From: CBDDCA01 sp965218205
Lineage (GTDB): Bacteria > Spirochaetota > Spirochaetia > WTKD01 > G963693115
DNA length: 64,000 nt
NCBI GenBank assembly: GCA_965218205.1
Contig: OZ244590.1
Span: 2,294,001 to 2,358,000, forward strand
Direction of reading: 5' to 3'
Below the pieces are notes generated by a model that saw only the letters and a list, made by a program, of their open reading frames with translations, had not been told where the DNA came from and ran no database searches. Each line of letters opens with the position of its first letter. Position 1 is the first letter of the stretch. Below, piece after piece: positions 7,689 to 16,815 of this stretch. A program made the translations under genes and the position numbers.

Positions 7689-8888
7689 ATGACACAATTA
7701 GCAACTATTGTAAAAAACCCCAGAGTTATAGTAGTAATAGTATACCTCACTCTATTGTTAGGCATCAAAACCTTTATCACTGATAGCTTCATAATACCAA
7801 TGATGTGTATATTTCTCTTGTTCTTTGTAATTGAAGAGTTTTGTGCATGGAATACACGGAGAAACCATCCTACACTAAAAAAAGCTTCAAAAGTAAGCAA
7901 AATTCGTTGGCTTATAAGGCTTATCATATCGTTTGGATTAGGAGCATGGGTGCTCTTGTTTAGAGAATATTCGCATATTGTATGGCTTGGAGCATATATT
8001 GGATTTATAACAAACGCATTGGTAACAGTGGTGATATTACATATTGTTATTCCTATTATGCAAAAAAATATTGCAAATCAATTTGATAGTGAATTTAAGT
8101 CTTTACTAAAAGAAGAAAAAACATTTGAAGATATAAAAACAAAGCTATCAGAATGGATAGAGAAAGAAAGAGAATTAACAAAAAAACAAGAAGGTGCTAT
8201 TATCCGTTTTTTGACACCTGATACAATAAGAAGTTTCAGCTCATATCTCATGGATACATTCAATATAAATAGTAATACTATTAAACAAGTTGTATCTGAT
8301 ATTTTTTCATATGAAGTAACAACAGAATTTCTTAATGAATTTATGCCACAAATTGAAGAATATATTACAGAATTACTAGAAAGAGAATTTGAAAACAATG
8401 ATTCAGGAAATTGGTTACAAAAACTAGGAAGATGGGCATTTGGTGTTGACGATAAAATACGCGATACAATATACGGTGCAATAGAAAAATTCAAAGAATT
8501 AGTACAAGATATGGATCGTGAAAAGTTTGAGAAATATAAGAATGCTATCTTAAACAACCCTTCTGTTGAGACCATGCTTCCTAAAATGATGCAAAAATTA
8601 CAAAATGTATTAAAAAAGATTCCTGACAATGAACTAGAACGAGTACGCGATGTGCTTATTGATACTGTATTGATAATGATAAAACAGATACTCCATACAA
8701 GTCTTACCTTACAACAATTTCAGAGGATAGTTCCTGAGTTGCTGGGAAATACTATTCAAAAGACAATAGAAAATATGAAATCTCAAGATATATCTGTTAT
8801 GATGGACACCATTATGGGAAACATCCTTACCAGCATAGAAGTGTTAGGAGCAGGAACAGGATTATTATTTGCATGGCTGATGAGCTAG
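7689..8888 (+). CDS. DUF445-like membrane protein
   Basis: A 399-residue protein with N-terminal membrane segments (about residues 10-48, 75-90 and 97-120), a long charged helical middle (about 125-370) and one C-terminal membrane segment (about 375-398). The segment LGAYIGFITNALVTVVIL resembles the GAlIGyiTNwlAIkmlF hallmark of DUF445 proteins, and the end IEVLGAGTGLLFAWL resembles their C-terminal helix. I therefore call it DUF445-like, with moderate certainty. AAGGA lies about 8 nt before the ATG. Divergent from leuB and convergent with the histidine phosphatase. Possibly an inner-membrane protein with a large cytoplasmic or periplasmic coiled domain. Confidence 0.45.
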   Translation: MTQLATIVKNPRVIVVIVYLTLLLGIKTFITDSFIIPMMCIFLLFFVIEEFCAWNTRRNHPTLKKASKVSKIRWLIRLIISFGLGAWVLLFREYSHIVWLGAYIGFITNALVTVVILHIVIPIMQKNIANQFDSEFKSLLKEEKTFEDIKTKLSEWIEKERELTKKQEGAIIRFLTPDTIRSFSSYLMDTFNINSNTIKQVVSDIFSYEVTTEFLNEFMPQIEEYITELLEREFENNDSGNWLQKLGRWAFGVDDKIRDTIYGAIEKFKELVQDMDREKFEKYKNAILNNPSVETMLPKMMQKLQNVLKKIPDNELERVRDVLIDTVLIMIKQILHTSLTLQQFQRIVPELLGNTIQKTIENMKSQDISVMMDTIMGNILTSIEVLGAGTGLLFAWLMS

Positions 8889-8970
8889 TGTGCTGTAAAC
8901 AAATGTGTTTACTGGTAACGTAAGGTATATAAGTGCCTATGAGCTACTGTGTTCATTATTTTCATACCAT

Positions 8971-9654
8971 TTAATACGCAATGGTATTCATGTCCTTCCA
9001 TGTTGCGTGAGCTCCCAACACAGTATTATTGACATCAATAGCAGGCTCTATTTTTAGATGAAAAATACCACAATTAGAGATTTTAAGGATAGGTGCCCAC
9101 GACTCAACATGGGTACCAGAAAAACCGTACACTGTCTTAAAAAGCCATTGCATAAAGCCTCCATGGGATACTACAAGAAGATTCTGTACAGTATCTGTTT
9201 GGAGTACAGTAACTATTTTATTCCATACCCGTTTGGCTCTTTGTAATAGTTCACTAATAGTTTCAGCTTTATCGACAGCTTCCCAGCTTTTTTGTAGAAA
9301 CAATGGGGTAATGCCTGCATGTTTTTTGTGTAGTTCTTCTCTCGTAAGTCCCTCAAATATACCTGCAGAAATTTCCCATAAATCATCGTATATTTCAATA
9401 GGAGACGATGGAGCAGCAGCACGATGTATTATATGTGCTGTATCTTTTGCTCTTGTTTGAGGCGAATGAAGAGTACAGGTAATATCTTTATCCTTAAACC
9501 ACTCTGCTGTTTTTTGTGCTTGCTGTTTGCCTTCATCCGTAAGCAAACATTCTATTCTTCCTGCAATAACACCTGATTTATTGAATTCTGATTCTGCATG
9601 CCTGACAAAATAAATATTCTTTTGTGTATCAAATTGTTGTAAAATATGTATCAT
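8971..9654 (-). CDS. Histidine phosphatase family protein (phosphoglycerate-mutase-like)
   Basis: A 227-residue protein. The catalytic phospho-acceptor is in FVRHAESEFN (about residues 17-26; the usual RHG is RHA here), followed by GRIECLLTDEGKQQAQ, HSPQTRAKDTAHII with the second Arg, DLWEISAGIFEGLTREEL with the acidic residue, and VVSHGGFMQWLF with the second His. These are the landmarks of the branch-1 family, which includes phosphoglycerate mutase and small-molecule phosphatases. The substrate cannot be told from sequence. It lies 8 bp downstream of the large unknown gene 9663-11522 on the same strand, so the two probably form one transcript. Confidence 0.88.
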   Translation of the reverse strand: MIHILQQFDTQKNIYFVRHAESEFNKSGVIAGRIECLLTDEGKQQAQKTAEWFKDKDITCTLHSPQTRAKDTAHIIHRAAAPSSPIEIYDDLWEISAGIFEGLTREELHKKHAGITPLFLQKSWEAVDKAETISELLQRAKRVWNKIVTVLQTDTVQNLLVVSHGGFMQWLFKTVYGFSGTHVESWAPILKISNCGIFHLKIEPAIDVNNTVLGAHATWKDMNTIAY

Positions 9655-9662
9655 AGTATTAC

Positions 9663-11522
9663 TTAATATTGTACCCTAATTGTTTCTTGTGTGTTTTTAC
9701 TTTTATTTTTAATCATAATAGTGTGCGTATTTGCGTTATACTGTGCACCGCGCAACAATCCATCAAGATTATAGTTTCCTTTCCATACTGCATCAAAAGC
9801 AACAATACGTGCAGGAGCTCGTATGTTCCATATAAAAAGATAAGTAGTAATATTTGGGGCTATAGTAGGGGCAGAAAGTACCAGACGATTATTTTGATAT
9901 GTATAGGATATCGGAACAACAGAGAGAATACGTAATGATGTATCAATAGAAATATGAGGATAATATTTGTTTCCTTTCAGCAAGGAGTATATTGATTCAG
10001 GAGCAATATATCCCGATGGTACAATAGTATCTTTGTTTACTATAAACCAGCGTGGAAGAAACCCTGTATCATCAGATTGTGCTAATAGATCATACATAAG
10101 TTTTGTTCCAAACTGTACTAATGATTGTTCCTTTTGAGTTACAAAATACTTTGCTCCAAGCAAAGTAGCTATACTGTCTAGCTGATTGTTTGAATTAGAT
10201 AAAAAGAACACTATATTTTCATTATCAAGAAAACTACTTTTTTTTAGCGTAAAAGATATATCATCATTGATAGTGTCATATACAGAAACAAAATTATTGA
10301 GTACAATAAGAGTGAGAATATCCTTATTGCTTTGAATGATCATATTTGCTTCTTGCCATAAAGAGCTATGAGATTGATATAGCAATGATGCAGCTAACTC
10401 GGGACTACAATGTGCATACAACATTGATTTTAACGCTTGTAATATCATAGCTTTTATATCGTCCTGATAAAAAGTATATGCATGTTGAAGAAAAGAATGA
10501 TCTAGCAAATATGTTTCTAGCATTTCTTGGTTTTTATCTTGTAATGTATGTATAAGATGAGTGGAGGCAGATATAGTATGTATGCCTATAGTATTAGTGC
10601 CATGTATTGGTAAACTTTTCCAAGAAAGATGTGGGGTATGTAACAAAGCTATACGTTCAAGAAATAGCTTATGTTGAGAAAGTTCATTACGTTGCATTGC
10701 TTCTGAATATGTAGCTACCAGAGCGTCTTCATTAAAAGTATATATTGAATGAGGATACCGCCACATTCCCGTAGATCTTTGATAACGCGAAAATATCCAT
10801 GCATAGTATGATTTATCTATATACTCTTGTATTGCCACATTAAGAGACACAGGAGGAGCTTGTATAGTATCCATATCTATGGCAGTAGTATTAAACATTT
10901 TGTTATCTTTTTTATTGCTTATTCGTATAATGCCATTTGATGATTGTACATGAAAACTATTTTCTTTGATTTCAATATTTGGAGATACGGTAAGATAGGT
11001 ATTTAACGATTGAGAAAAAATATCTATTTGATTACTTGAAATTGTTGTATTAGAACCTATAATGAGTGAAAAAGGAAGCACAATGTCTGTATTAGAATAA
11101 TTTTTTATAGTGATAATGTACTCCTCAATAGTATCATCTTTGTAAAAGATAATACCTATATCTATGACTTCATCTCTCGTAGTGGTGAGTAACAGAGAAA
11201 AGCCATTTTGTTTTTCATTAGGAATAACTTTCTTAAGAAACAGAGTATGTTTATTGGGTGCTACATGATGTTTTTCTAACAAAAATGTTACAGAAAAAAT
11301 ACTAATGGCAACTGATTGCGGCTGTAATCCGATAGTTGGTAATATGTTAGGATCAATCAACGACTTCTCATCTCTCTCTGACAATGTAAATGTTGCCTTA
11401 AAATTATCTGACCAATGAATATTGAGGGTTTTTTCTTTGCTATATTCATCAAAAAGAAAGATGAGAATGGTTATAATAAATAAAATAGGAAGTATATAGT
11501 AATATTTTTGGATATTTAACAT
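9663..11522 (-). CDS. Large membrane-anchored or secreted protein of unknown function
   Basis: 619 residues from the ATG at 11522. The frame opens at 11642, but that would overlap the divergent traB-like gene. The start MLNIQKYYYILPILFIITIL gives an N-terminal membrane anchor or uncleaved signal. Next comes an apparently beta-rich part (about 30-230), then a segment with Trp/Tyr-rich pieces such as SYYAWIFSRYQRSTGMWRYP (about 236-255) and helical stretches, and a beta-rich C-terminal end. Motifs of this kind occur in alpha/alpha-barrel carbohydrate-active proteins, but I do not recognise a family. It is exported or membrane-tethered. Co-transcribed with the histidine phosphatase 8 bp downstream. 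Confidence 0.6.
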   Translation of the reverse strand: MLNIQKYYYILPILFIITILIFLFDEYSKEKTLNIHWSDNFKATFTLSERDEKSLIDPNILPTIGLQPQSVAISIFSVTFLLEKHHVAPNKHTLFLKKVIPNEKQNGFSLLLTTTRDEVIDIGIIFYKDDTIEEYIITIKNYSNTDIVLPFSLIIGSNTTISSNQIDIFSQSLNTYLTVSPNIEIKENSFHVQSSNGIIRISNKKDNKMFNTTAIDMDTIQAPPVSLNVAIQEYIDKSYYAWIFSRYQRSTGMWRYPHSIYTFNEDALVATYSEAMQRNELSQHKLFLERIALLHTPHLSWKSLPIHGTNTIGIHTISASTHLIHTLQDKNQEMLETYLLDHSFLQHAYTFYQDDIKAMILQALKSMLYAHCSPELAASLLYQSHSSLWQEANMIIQSNKDILTLIVLNNFVSVYDTINDDISFTLKKSSFLDNENIVFFLSNSNNQLDSIATLLGAKYFVTQKEQSLVQFGTKLMYDLLAQSDDTGFLPRWFIVNKDTIVPSGYIAPESIYSLLKGNKYYPHISIDTSLRILSVVPISYTYQNNRLVLSAPTIAPNITTYLFIWNIRAPARIVAFDAVWKGNYNLDGLLRGAQYNANTHTIMIKNKSKNTQETIRVQY

Positions 11523-11561
11523 AAAACAAAGCTTGCCTTTATTACTATAATAAAGTAAAAA

Positions 11562-12755
11562 ATGAAAAAAGTTACTATGCCTGATAAGATTATTGAAGTT
11601 TCTCTTGAACAAAAAACATATTACCTTCTTGGCACCGCTCATATTTCACAAGAAAGTGTCGAAGAAGTTATTGATACAATAAAACAGGTAGACCCTGATA
11701 TTGTTGCAGTAGAGCTTGACCAAGAAAGGCTCACTAGAGTGTTACAAAAAGATTCTGAAAAATGGATGGATCTTAATCTTTTTAAGATTATTAAAGAAGG
11801 GAAAAGTTTTCTATTGCTGACAAGCATTATACTGTCATCCTTTCAGCGCAAACTAGGAGAGCATGTTGATACTCTTCCGGGAAGCGAAATGATTACTGCC
11901 GTAAAAAAAAGTGAAGAGCTAGGAAAACAAGTGATACTTGTTGATAGACCCGTAGCTATCACTCTTAGAAGAGCATGGCGATGTTCAAGTCTATGGGGCA
12001 AACAAAAAATTATTATGGCTTTGTTAAGTGTAGTATTTTCAAAAAAGAGCATTAGCATTGAAGAACTCAATGAACTAAAAGATAAATCTTTAGAAGGAAA
12101 TGTACTACAAGAGCTTTCTACCATTTTACCGCAATTAAAAACAGTATTGCTTGATGAAAGAGATGAGTATATGGCTACCAAACTGCGTAATGCCACAGGA
12201 AAAAAAATACTGGGAGTATTTGGAGCAGCACATATACAAGGTATTCGAAAACAGCTTGAACAAAAGAAAGAGCATGTCCATACCAACGAACGTATACAAC
12301 AATTAGAGTATATTCCCCCTAAAAAACGACTTACATGGCTTACATTACTTGTGCCTGTAGGCATCGTAGCTTTATTTGTGTATAGCTTTATAAATAGTGG
12401 CTGGCAACAAGTAGGACAAAACATACTAGCATGGTGGATGATAAATGGAATAGCAAGTGCCGCTGTTTCTTTAGTAGCTTTGGCACATCCTATAACAATA
12501 ATAGTGAGCTTTCTCGCTGCCCCTATCACTTCATTAAGCCCCTTAATAGGGGTAGGCATGTTTACAGGCATATCAGAAACTATGTTTCGAAAGCCTACAG
12601 GGCGAGATATTGCTGAGTTACAAGAGCTAAAGCTATCAATAAAATCTCTCTATAAAAACAGAGTAAGCAGAATATTGCTGGTAATTTTAGCAAGCTCAAT
12701 AGGAAGTTCCATAGGAACATTTATAGGTATTTCTTTTCTGGCGGTAAACATATGA
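11562..12755 (+). CDS. TraB/PrgY-family membrane protein
   Basis: 397 residues. The N-terminal TraB domain has YYLLGTAHISQESVEEV (about 23-39), DIVAVELDQERL (about 46-57) and a second GAAHIQGI (about 221-228), the conserved GxxH pairs of the family. The C-terminal third has several membrane segments (about 262-282, 290-330 and 370-395). PrgY-type proteins affect peptide pheromone activity in enterococci, and eukaryotic homologues are mitochondrial; in other bacteria the role is unclear, and a protease-like activity has been suggested because of the Tiki fold. TATAAT at 11546-11551 is 10 nt before the ATG. The stop overlaps the next start by 4 bp. Confidence 0.85.
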   Translation: MKKVTMPDKIIEVSLEQKTYYLLGTAHISQESVEEVIDTIKQVDPDIVAVELDQERLTRVLQKDSEKWMDLNLFKIIKEGKSFLLLTSIILSSFQRKLGEHVDTLPGSEMITAVKKSEELGKQVILVDRPVAITLRRAWRCSSLWGKQKIIMALLSVVFSKKSISIEELNELKDKSLEGNVLQELSTILPQLKTVLLDERDEYMATKLRNATGKKILGVFGAAHIQGIRKQLEQKKEHVHTNERIQQLEYIPPKKRLTWLTLLVPVGIVALFVYSFINSGWQQVGQNILAWWMINGIASAAVSLVALAHPITIIVSFLAAPITSLSPLIGVGMFTGISETMFRKPTGRDIAELQELKLSIKSLYKNRVSRILLVILASSIGSSIGTFIGISFLAVNI

Positions 12756-13504
12756 ACTATACAATATATTCTCGTTTTGTTTCAAAAAAAAATATCATCA
12801 TATTCTTGATGTTTATTGCTTTGCTTTTTCAAGGAGGGAGTGAACACCATACTAAAAACATGATCTCTATAAAAAATAGCAACGAACTCAACACAACAAT
12901 TACCGAACAAATACCACAAATACAATATAGTAATCACGCTCATTCAGCTAGCCAATTAGCATTACAGGTGCGGACATACCTCAACAGTGAAAGGCCTATC
13001 AGTGCCTTATATGAAGAACCGCTCATTCAAGATGATGTATATAATTTTCTTGTAGAAACAGTAGGCTCAAAAAAAATAACAGAAACAATTTTATTTTTTA
13101 TAGAAAAAGAGAATTTACCCATTGAAACAGTATTTGCTCTTGTGTTTACTGAGAGTAACTTTAACCCTAATGCTTCAAACTCAAATAGCACCTCAAAAGA
13201 TTTTGGTTTATTTCAATTAAATTCCAGAACATTTAGACATTTAACACAAGAAGAGTTATTTGATTTAGAGACAAATGTTATGCTAGGAACCCAATACCTA
13301 AAATATGCGTATTCTCTTATGAACAACACAGACAAAGCCCTTGCAGTATACAATGCAGGCCCAAGTCGACCATTACGAGGTATTATTCCTCTCACTACAC
13401 AAAACTACATAAAAAAAATAAATAGATATACCACTATTCTTATACAAAAATTTTCTCAATATATGAAAGAAAAATATCCTCTTATCAATACGGAAGAAAT
13501 ATAA
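12752..13504 (+). CDS. Lytic transglycosylase (SLT domain)
   Basis: Cleaves peptidoglycan between MurNAc and GlcNAc. 250 residues with an N-terminal hydrophobic export segment (about 15-30). The SLT domain is in the second half: LPIETVFALVFTESNFNP with the catalytic Glu in TES (about residue 133), SKDFGLFQLNSRTF, NVMLGTQYLKYAY and ALAVYNAGP (about 195-203). These are the standard SLT motifs I-IV. The ATGA overlap with the traB-like gene means coupled translation. It probably acts in the periplasm on wall turnover or flagellar/envelope passage. There is no Cys at a lipobox position, so it is predicted to be periplasmic or membrane-anchored rather than a lipoprotein. Confidence 0.9.
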   Translation: MNYTIYSRFVSKKNIIIFLMFIALLFQGGSEHHTKNMISIKNSNELNTTITEQIPQIQYSNHAHSASQLALQVRTYLNSERPISALYEEPLIQDDVYNFLVETVGSKKITETILFFIEKENLPIETVFALVFTESNFNPNASNSNSTSKDFGLFQLNSRTFRHLTQEELFDLETNVMLGTQYLKYAYSLMNNTDKALAVYNAGPSRPLRGIIPLTTQNYIKKINRYTTILIQKFSQYMKEKYPLINTEEI

Positions 13505-13512
13505 TACTTATC

Positions 13513-14436
13513 ATGGCTTCACATTCATACGATACAAACATTACCCTTCCTTCTTTACATAAACATACTTCGGTAGCGTTTCAAGGAAGCAGAGGCTCTT
13601 TTAGTGAACAAGCAGTAGAACAATGTTTTGGAACATCTGTTTCTCGAAAGGCATTTCATACTTTTGAGCAAGTGTTTACGGCTATATCAGAAAAAACCTG
13701 TACCTACGCTGTTATCCCAATAGAAAACACTTTAATTGGTACTGTATTTGATTCTTTTGACAACTTTTTGCGTTTTACTGATGTACGTGCTATTGCAGAT
13801 ATTACCTTACGGATTGTGCATAATCTTATAGGGTTACCGCATACTGCTATACGTGATATTACTACTGTGTATTCACAATTACCCGGTATTGGACAATGTC
13901 AAGAATATCTAAATCGACATAAACACTGGACAGTAGTGCCTTTTAGAGATACCGCTGCAGCAGTACAATATGTTGCCAAAGAAAACAAACCTTATAATGC
14001 AGCCATTGCCTCAAAAAAAGCAGCAGAAATATATAACTTAAAAATATTAAAAGAAGGCATAGAATCACATTCACACAATTACACACGATTTGCTATTATA
14101 ACACACAAAGAAACTGCATCCTATACAGTATCTCGTACACAGGAAAAACAACGATATGCTGGACTTGTTATCTTTTCAGTAAAAGATGAAACTGGCTCTT
14201 TACTCCATTGTCTAGAAATTTTCGCACAATATGATATAAATTTACATAAAATAGAATCACGCCCTATTATCGGAAAACCATGGGCATATCAGTTTGTCGT
14301 AGAATTAGATTATACTATTTCACATAAAACATTACAATGCTGTTTACAAAAAATACAGAAATTAGTTGTTTCCTTTCATATTATAGGGACTTTCTTAAAA
14401 ACAGACACATCTTTGTTACATTTTTCATTTTCTTAG
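13513..14436 (+). CDS. pheA: Prephenate dehydratase
   Basis: Converts prephenate to phenylpyruvate for phenylalanine. 307 residues. The catalytic domain shows VAFQGSRGSFSEQAV (about 17-31), YAVIPIENTLIGTV (about 75-88), PGIGQCQEYL, AAIASKKAAEIY and the essential Thr-Arg-Phe in YTRFAIIT (about 194-201). The C-terminal ACT domain carries KDETGSLLHCLEIF and the ESRP motif (IESRPIIG) that binds Phe for feedback inhibition. It is a stand-alone dehydratase with no fused chorismate mutase. TATAAT at 13500-13505 ends 7 nt before the ATG although the upstream gene is only 8 bp away, so it may have its own leaderless transcript as well as being in the traB-SLT operon. Confidence 0.93.
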   Translation: MASHSYDTNITLPSLHKHTSVAFQGSRGSFSEQAVEQCFGTSVSRKAFHTFEQVFTAISEKTCTYAVIPIENTLIGTVFDSFDNFLRFTDVRAIADITLRIVHNLIGLPHTAIRDITTVYSQLPGIGQCQEYLNRHKHWTVVPFRDTAAAVQYVAKENKPYNAAIASKKAAEIYNLKILKEGIESHSHNYTRFAIITHKETASYTVSRTQEKQRYAGLVIFSVKDETGSLLHCLEIFAQYDINLHKIESRPIIGKPWAYQFVVELDYTISHKTLQCCLQKIQKLVVSFHIIGTFLKTDTSLLHFSFS

Positions 14437-14478
14437 TTTTTTTTAAATCAAAGACGATGTTTTTATAGTATCACATGT

Positions 14479-15282
14479 ATGAAACAGAGGCATATAGTGT
14501 GTACACTATTCCTTGCTGTTATGCTATCAATATATGTATTCTCTTGTGAACACTTGTTTCAGACTATCACCGTTGAAGTACAAGTACCCACTATCCCTAC
14601 AGAATATACTACAAAAGCCCAAAAACAATGGACGATATACTATATTGGAAATAAAAATACTGTTTCTCATACTACTGCTGCACTTAATGGATCTATCACA
14701 ATAGAATTACAAAAAATACAAAATATGCCATTACTAGCATGCGTAGAATACGAAGGCATGCACTTACAGAAACAACAGAAAGATATACACAGCACTTTAT
14801 TTTATTGCCCTTTATCGGCAGGAGCAACTGCTCCTTATGATATGTTCGAAAACAAAATTATGCTAAAATTTACTTCTAAAGCACAAAGTGCTGAGCTTCT
14901 TCTATTTCTTTATGCAAGAAACATCACAGCAGAACTCTTGAACAATAAGAAACTTCTCTCAACTATAGAAAAAAAATCACCCCATGCCCCCATAGAAAAA
15001 TTAGAAATAATACAGGATATAGCAAACAACACATTTAATTACTGGAGTGTTAAGGCTAAAAAAAGTATAAAGCTATCAGTATCTCCTCATACTATGAATC
15101 TTATAAGCACTTCTCTGTGGATACCTCATATTACTCCAGAGACAAAAGAAATATCTTTGTTCTTTCCAGGAACTTGGTATTTTATTGACAAACACAACAG
15201 TACACCATACTACATTACATTATCTTTAAGAGAAACGCTATTGAGTAATCTCCCTGTCCAATTACTAAAAACAAAACAATAA
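14479..15282 (+). CDS. Hypothetical lipoprotein
   Basis: 267 residues. It starts MKQRHIVCTLFLAVMLSIYV with a lipobox-like VFSC at about 20-23, so it is probably a lipoprotein. The mature part is beta-rich and ends in Phe/Tyr-rich strands (FPGTWYFIDKHN). I do not recognise a family. TATAGT at 14464-14469 ends 9 nt before the ATG and there is no ribosome site. It follows pheA by 42 bp and faces the esterase gene tail to tail. It could be an envelope protein; nothing in the sequence indicates an enzymatic role. Confidence 0.6.
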   Translation: MKQRHIVCTLFLAVMLSIYVFSCEHLFQTITVEVQVPTIPTEYTTKAQKQWTIYYIGNKNTVSHTTAALNGSITIELQKIQNMPLLACVEYEGMHLQKQQKDIHSTLFYCPLSAGATAPYDMFENKIMLKFTSKAQSAELLLFLYARNITAELLNNKKLLSTIEKKSPHAPIEKLEIIQDIANNTFNYWSVKAKKSIKLSVSPHTMNLISTSLWIPHITPETKEISLFFPGTWYFIDKHNSTPYYITLSLRETLLSNLPVQLLKTKQ

Positions 15283-15333
15283 AAGATAAGCATATACAGT
15301 ATTGCTTTGTAACGATAATAGCAAAAACCCTTA

Positions 15334-16032
15334 CTAGAGTATGTCACGAAGAAATTGCTTTGCTTTCAAAATAGCAGAGAGAGGGATAGTGTGCATTCCA
15401 TCAAAAATGTGAAATTGAATAGCATTGGTATATTGTTTCCAAAAGGAATACAACGCCTCTCCATTTGCAAGCGATAACACAGTATCTTCGTTTCCATGAA
15501 ATTGAATAATAGGCATTGTCTGTATTAATGTTGCTGTCTCATATGCTTTCATAGTATCATCCCATCGTTGTTGTGCAATAAGAGAGCCTGAAAACAAAAT
15601 AATAGCTGAAATAGGAATTGAATGTTGTAAGCACAATAACGCAAGTTCGGTACACATCATTGCTCCTTGGCTAAATCCTGCTAATACAATTGGACGATGC
15701 AATAATCCAAGCTCTGTGATATGTGCATAAACATGTTCTGCTGCATGAAGAATGCTAGGATCATCAAGCAAAGATAAGTGCTTCCAGTATTCTCCTTGTA
15801 ACGCAGCATGTATATCTGCAAGTGTATTAGGAAACCACGCTCTTCCAGCATATCCTGTATAGGTGCTTAAATCAACTATCCCTTCGGGAAGATACCAGTC
15901 TTGTATTATTTCGGTAAAAGAGTCTGCCACAGGGCATATGTTTTGTGCATTTGCACCAAAGCCATGCAAGAAAATACCTATAGGCTTTGTAATAGTCGAA
16001 TCAAGCGATCCTATTTGTGTATATAAAGACAT
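15334..16032 (-). CDS. Alpha/beta-hydrolase, carboxylesterase/phospholipase type
   Basis: 232 residues. An abhydrolase-2 esterase with the oxyanion segment IFLHGFGANAQN (about 20-31), the nucleophile elbow VLAGFSQGAMM (Ser in GFSQG, about residue 121), the acid in IIQFHGNEDTVL (about 176-187) and the catalytic His in FDGMHTIP (about 212-219). This matches carboxylesterase YpfH/EstB-like and lysophospholipase-like enzymes; the substrate is unknown. Last gene of a five-gene minus-strand operon, 2 bp after the CinA-like gene. A role in acyl-ester turnover or detoxification is plausible but not shown. Confidence 0.87.
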   Translation of the reverse strand: MSLYTQIGSLDSTITKPIGIFLHGFGANAQNICPVADSFTEIIQDWYLPEGIVDLSTYTGYAGRAWFPNTLADIHAALQGEYWKHLSLLDDPSILHAAEHVYAHITELGLLHRPIVLAGFSQGAMMCTELALLCLQHSIPISAIILFSGSLIAQQRWDDTMKAYETATLIQTMPIIQFHGNEDTVLSLANGEALYSFWKQYTNAIQFHIFDGMHTIPLSAILKAKQFLRDIL

Positions 16033-16034
16033 AA

Positions 16035-16796
16035 TTAAGTAATAATTGCATTTTTTGATGTAAAATACGTAATAATTTCGTTATAACAAGCATCTACAGT
16101 AGTGTTTTCTTTCCCTGTAATAGAAATTTTAGACACTATATCTCCCTTTTCTTGTATAGGATAGGACCCTATTGTTACCGCTTTCCATTTTTTTGAAAAT
16201 GTCTCAAGCCATGAAAAATACTGGTATTCTCGAATATTGACAAAACATTCCTTATAAAAAGTCTTATTTTGATTTGGAAGTACTTTTGCTAGTTTTTCAA
16301 TAGTAACTTTGCAAATACTGGGAAGTCCAGGCAGAGCAAAACAATTATCAATTTTGATAATTGGCCACCTATCGTCTAGCTGAATAATCTCTGTTTCTTT
16401 TGGCATGGTACTCATACGAGTTACCGCATCTTGCATTTCCTTTGTTGTACGTGGACGCTGATATAAAAACTGAAGCATATCTTGATGTATAACAAGCTCT
16501 TGTTGAAAACTTTTCGAAAACGCAGCCATAGTTCTATCATCATGTGTTGCCCCTAATCCACCAATGGTAATAAGCATATGAAATTTTTTACGCACTTCAT
16601 TGATAGCAAGACTTAAAGAGTCAATATCATCTGATACAATACGAAGCTCTTGTAGCCTATACCCTAAAGGATATAAGTTATAAATAAGCACTGACATATT
16701 GCATTCATCAACATGTCCATCAAGTATTTCATCACCAATGATGATACAAGCATACTCGTCTTTTTTAGGAGAAACAATACTATTTTTCAAACACAT
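16035..16796 (-). CDS. CinA/MoaB-fold molybdopterin-binding-domain protein
   Basis: 253 residues. The N-terminal half is the MoCF-biosynthesis fold: CIIIGDEILDGHVDECN (about 17-33), LGYRLQELRIVSDD, then ITIGGLGATHDDRTMAAFSKSF (usual GGLGPTxDD; Pro is Ala here). This arrangement matches CinA N-terminal domains (competence/damage-inducible protein A, ADP-ribose or NMN-related hydrolases) rather than a molybdenum-cofactor enzyme, and no moa/moe genes are near. The C-terminal part (about 140-253) is not recognised; the NMN amidohydrolase domain of full CinA is absent. Sits between mdh and the esterase with 19 and 2 bp gaps. Confidence 0.75.
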   Translation of the reverse strand: MCLKNSIVSPKKDEYACIIIGDEILDGHVDECNMSVLIYNLYPLGYRLQELRIVSDDIDSLSLAINEVRKKFHMLITIGGLGATHDDRTMAAFSKSFQQELVIHQDMLQFLYQRPRTTKEMQDAVTRMSTMPKETEIIQLDDRWPIIKIDNCFALPGLPSICKVTIEKLAKVLPNQNKTFYKECFVNIREYQYFSWLETFSKKWKAVTIGSYPIQEKGDIVSKISITGKENTTVDACYNEIITYFTSKNAIIT

Positions 16797-16815
16797 ACAA
16801 ACGCATTTCAGTATA

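Noticed and set aside
11843..12571. 242-codon minus-strand frame opposite the TraB-family gene
   Set aside because: Antisense shadow; the plus-strand frame has clear TraB motifs and overlaps neighbours as an operon.
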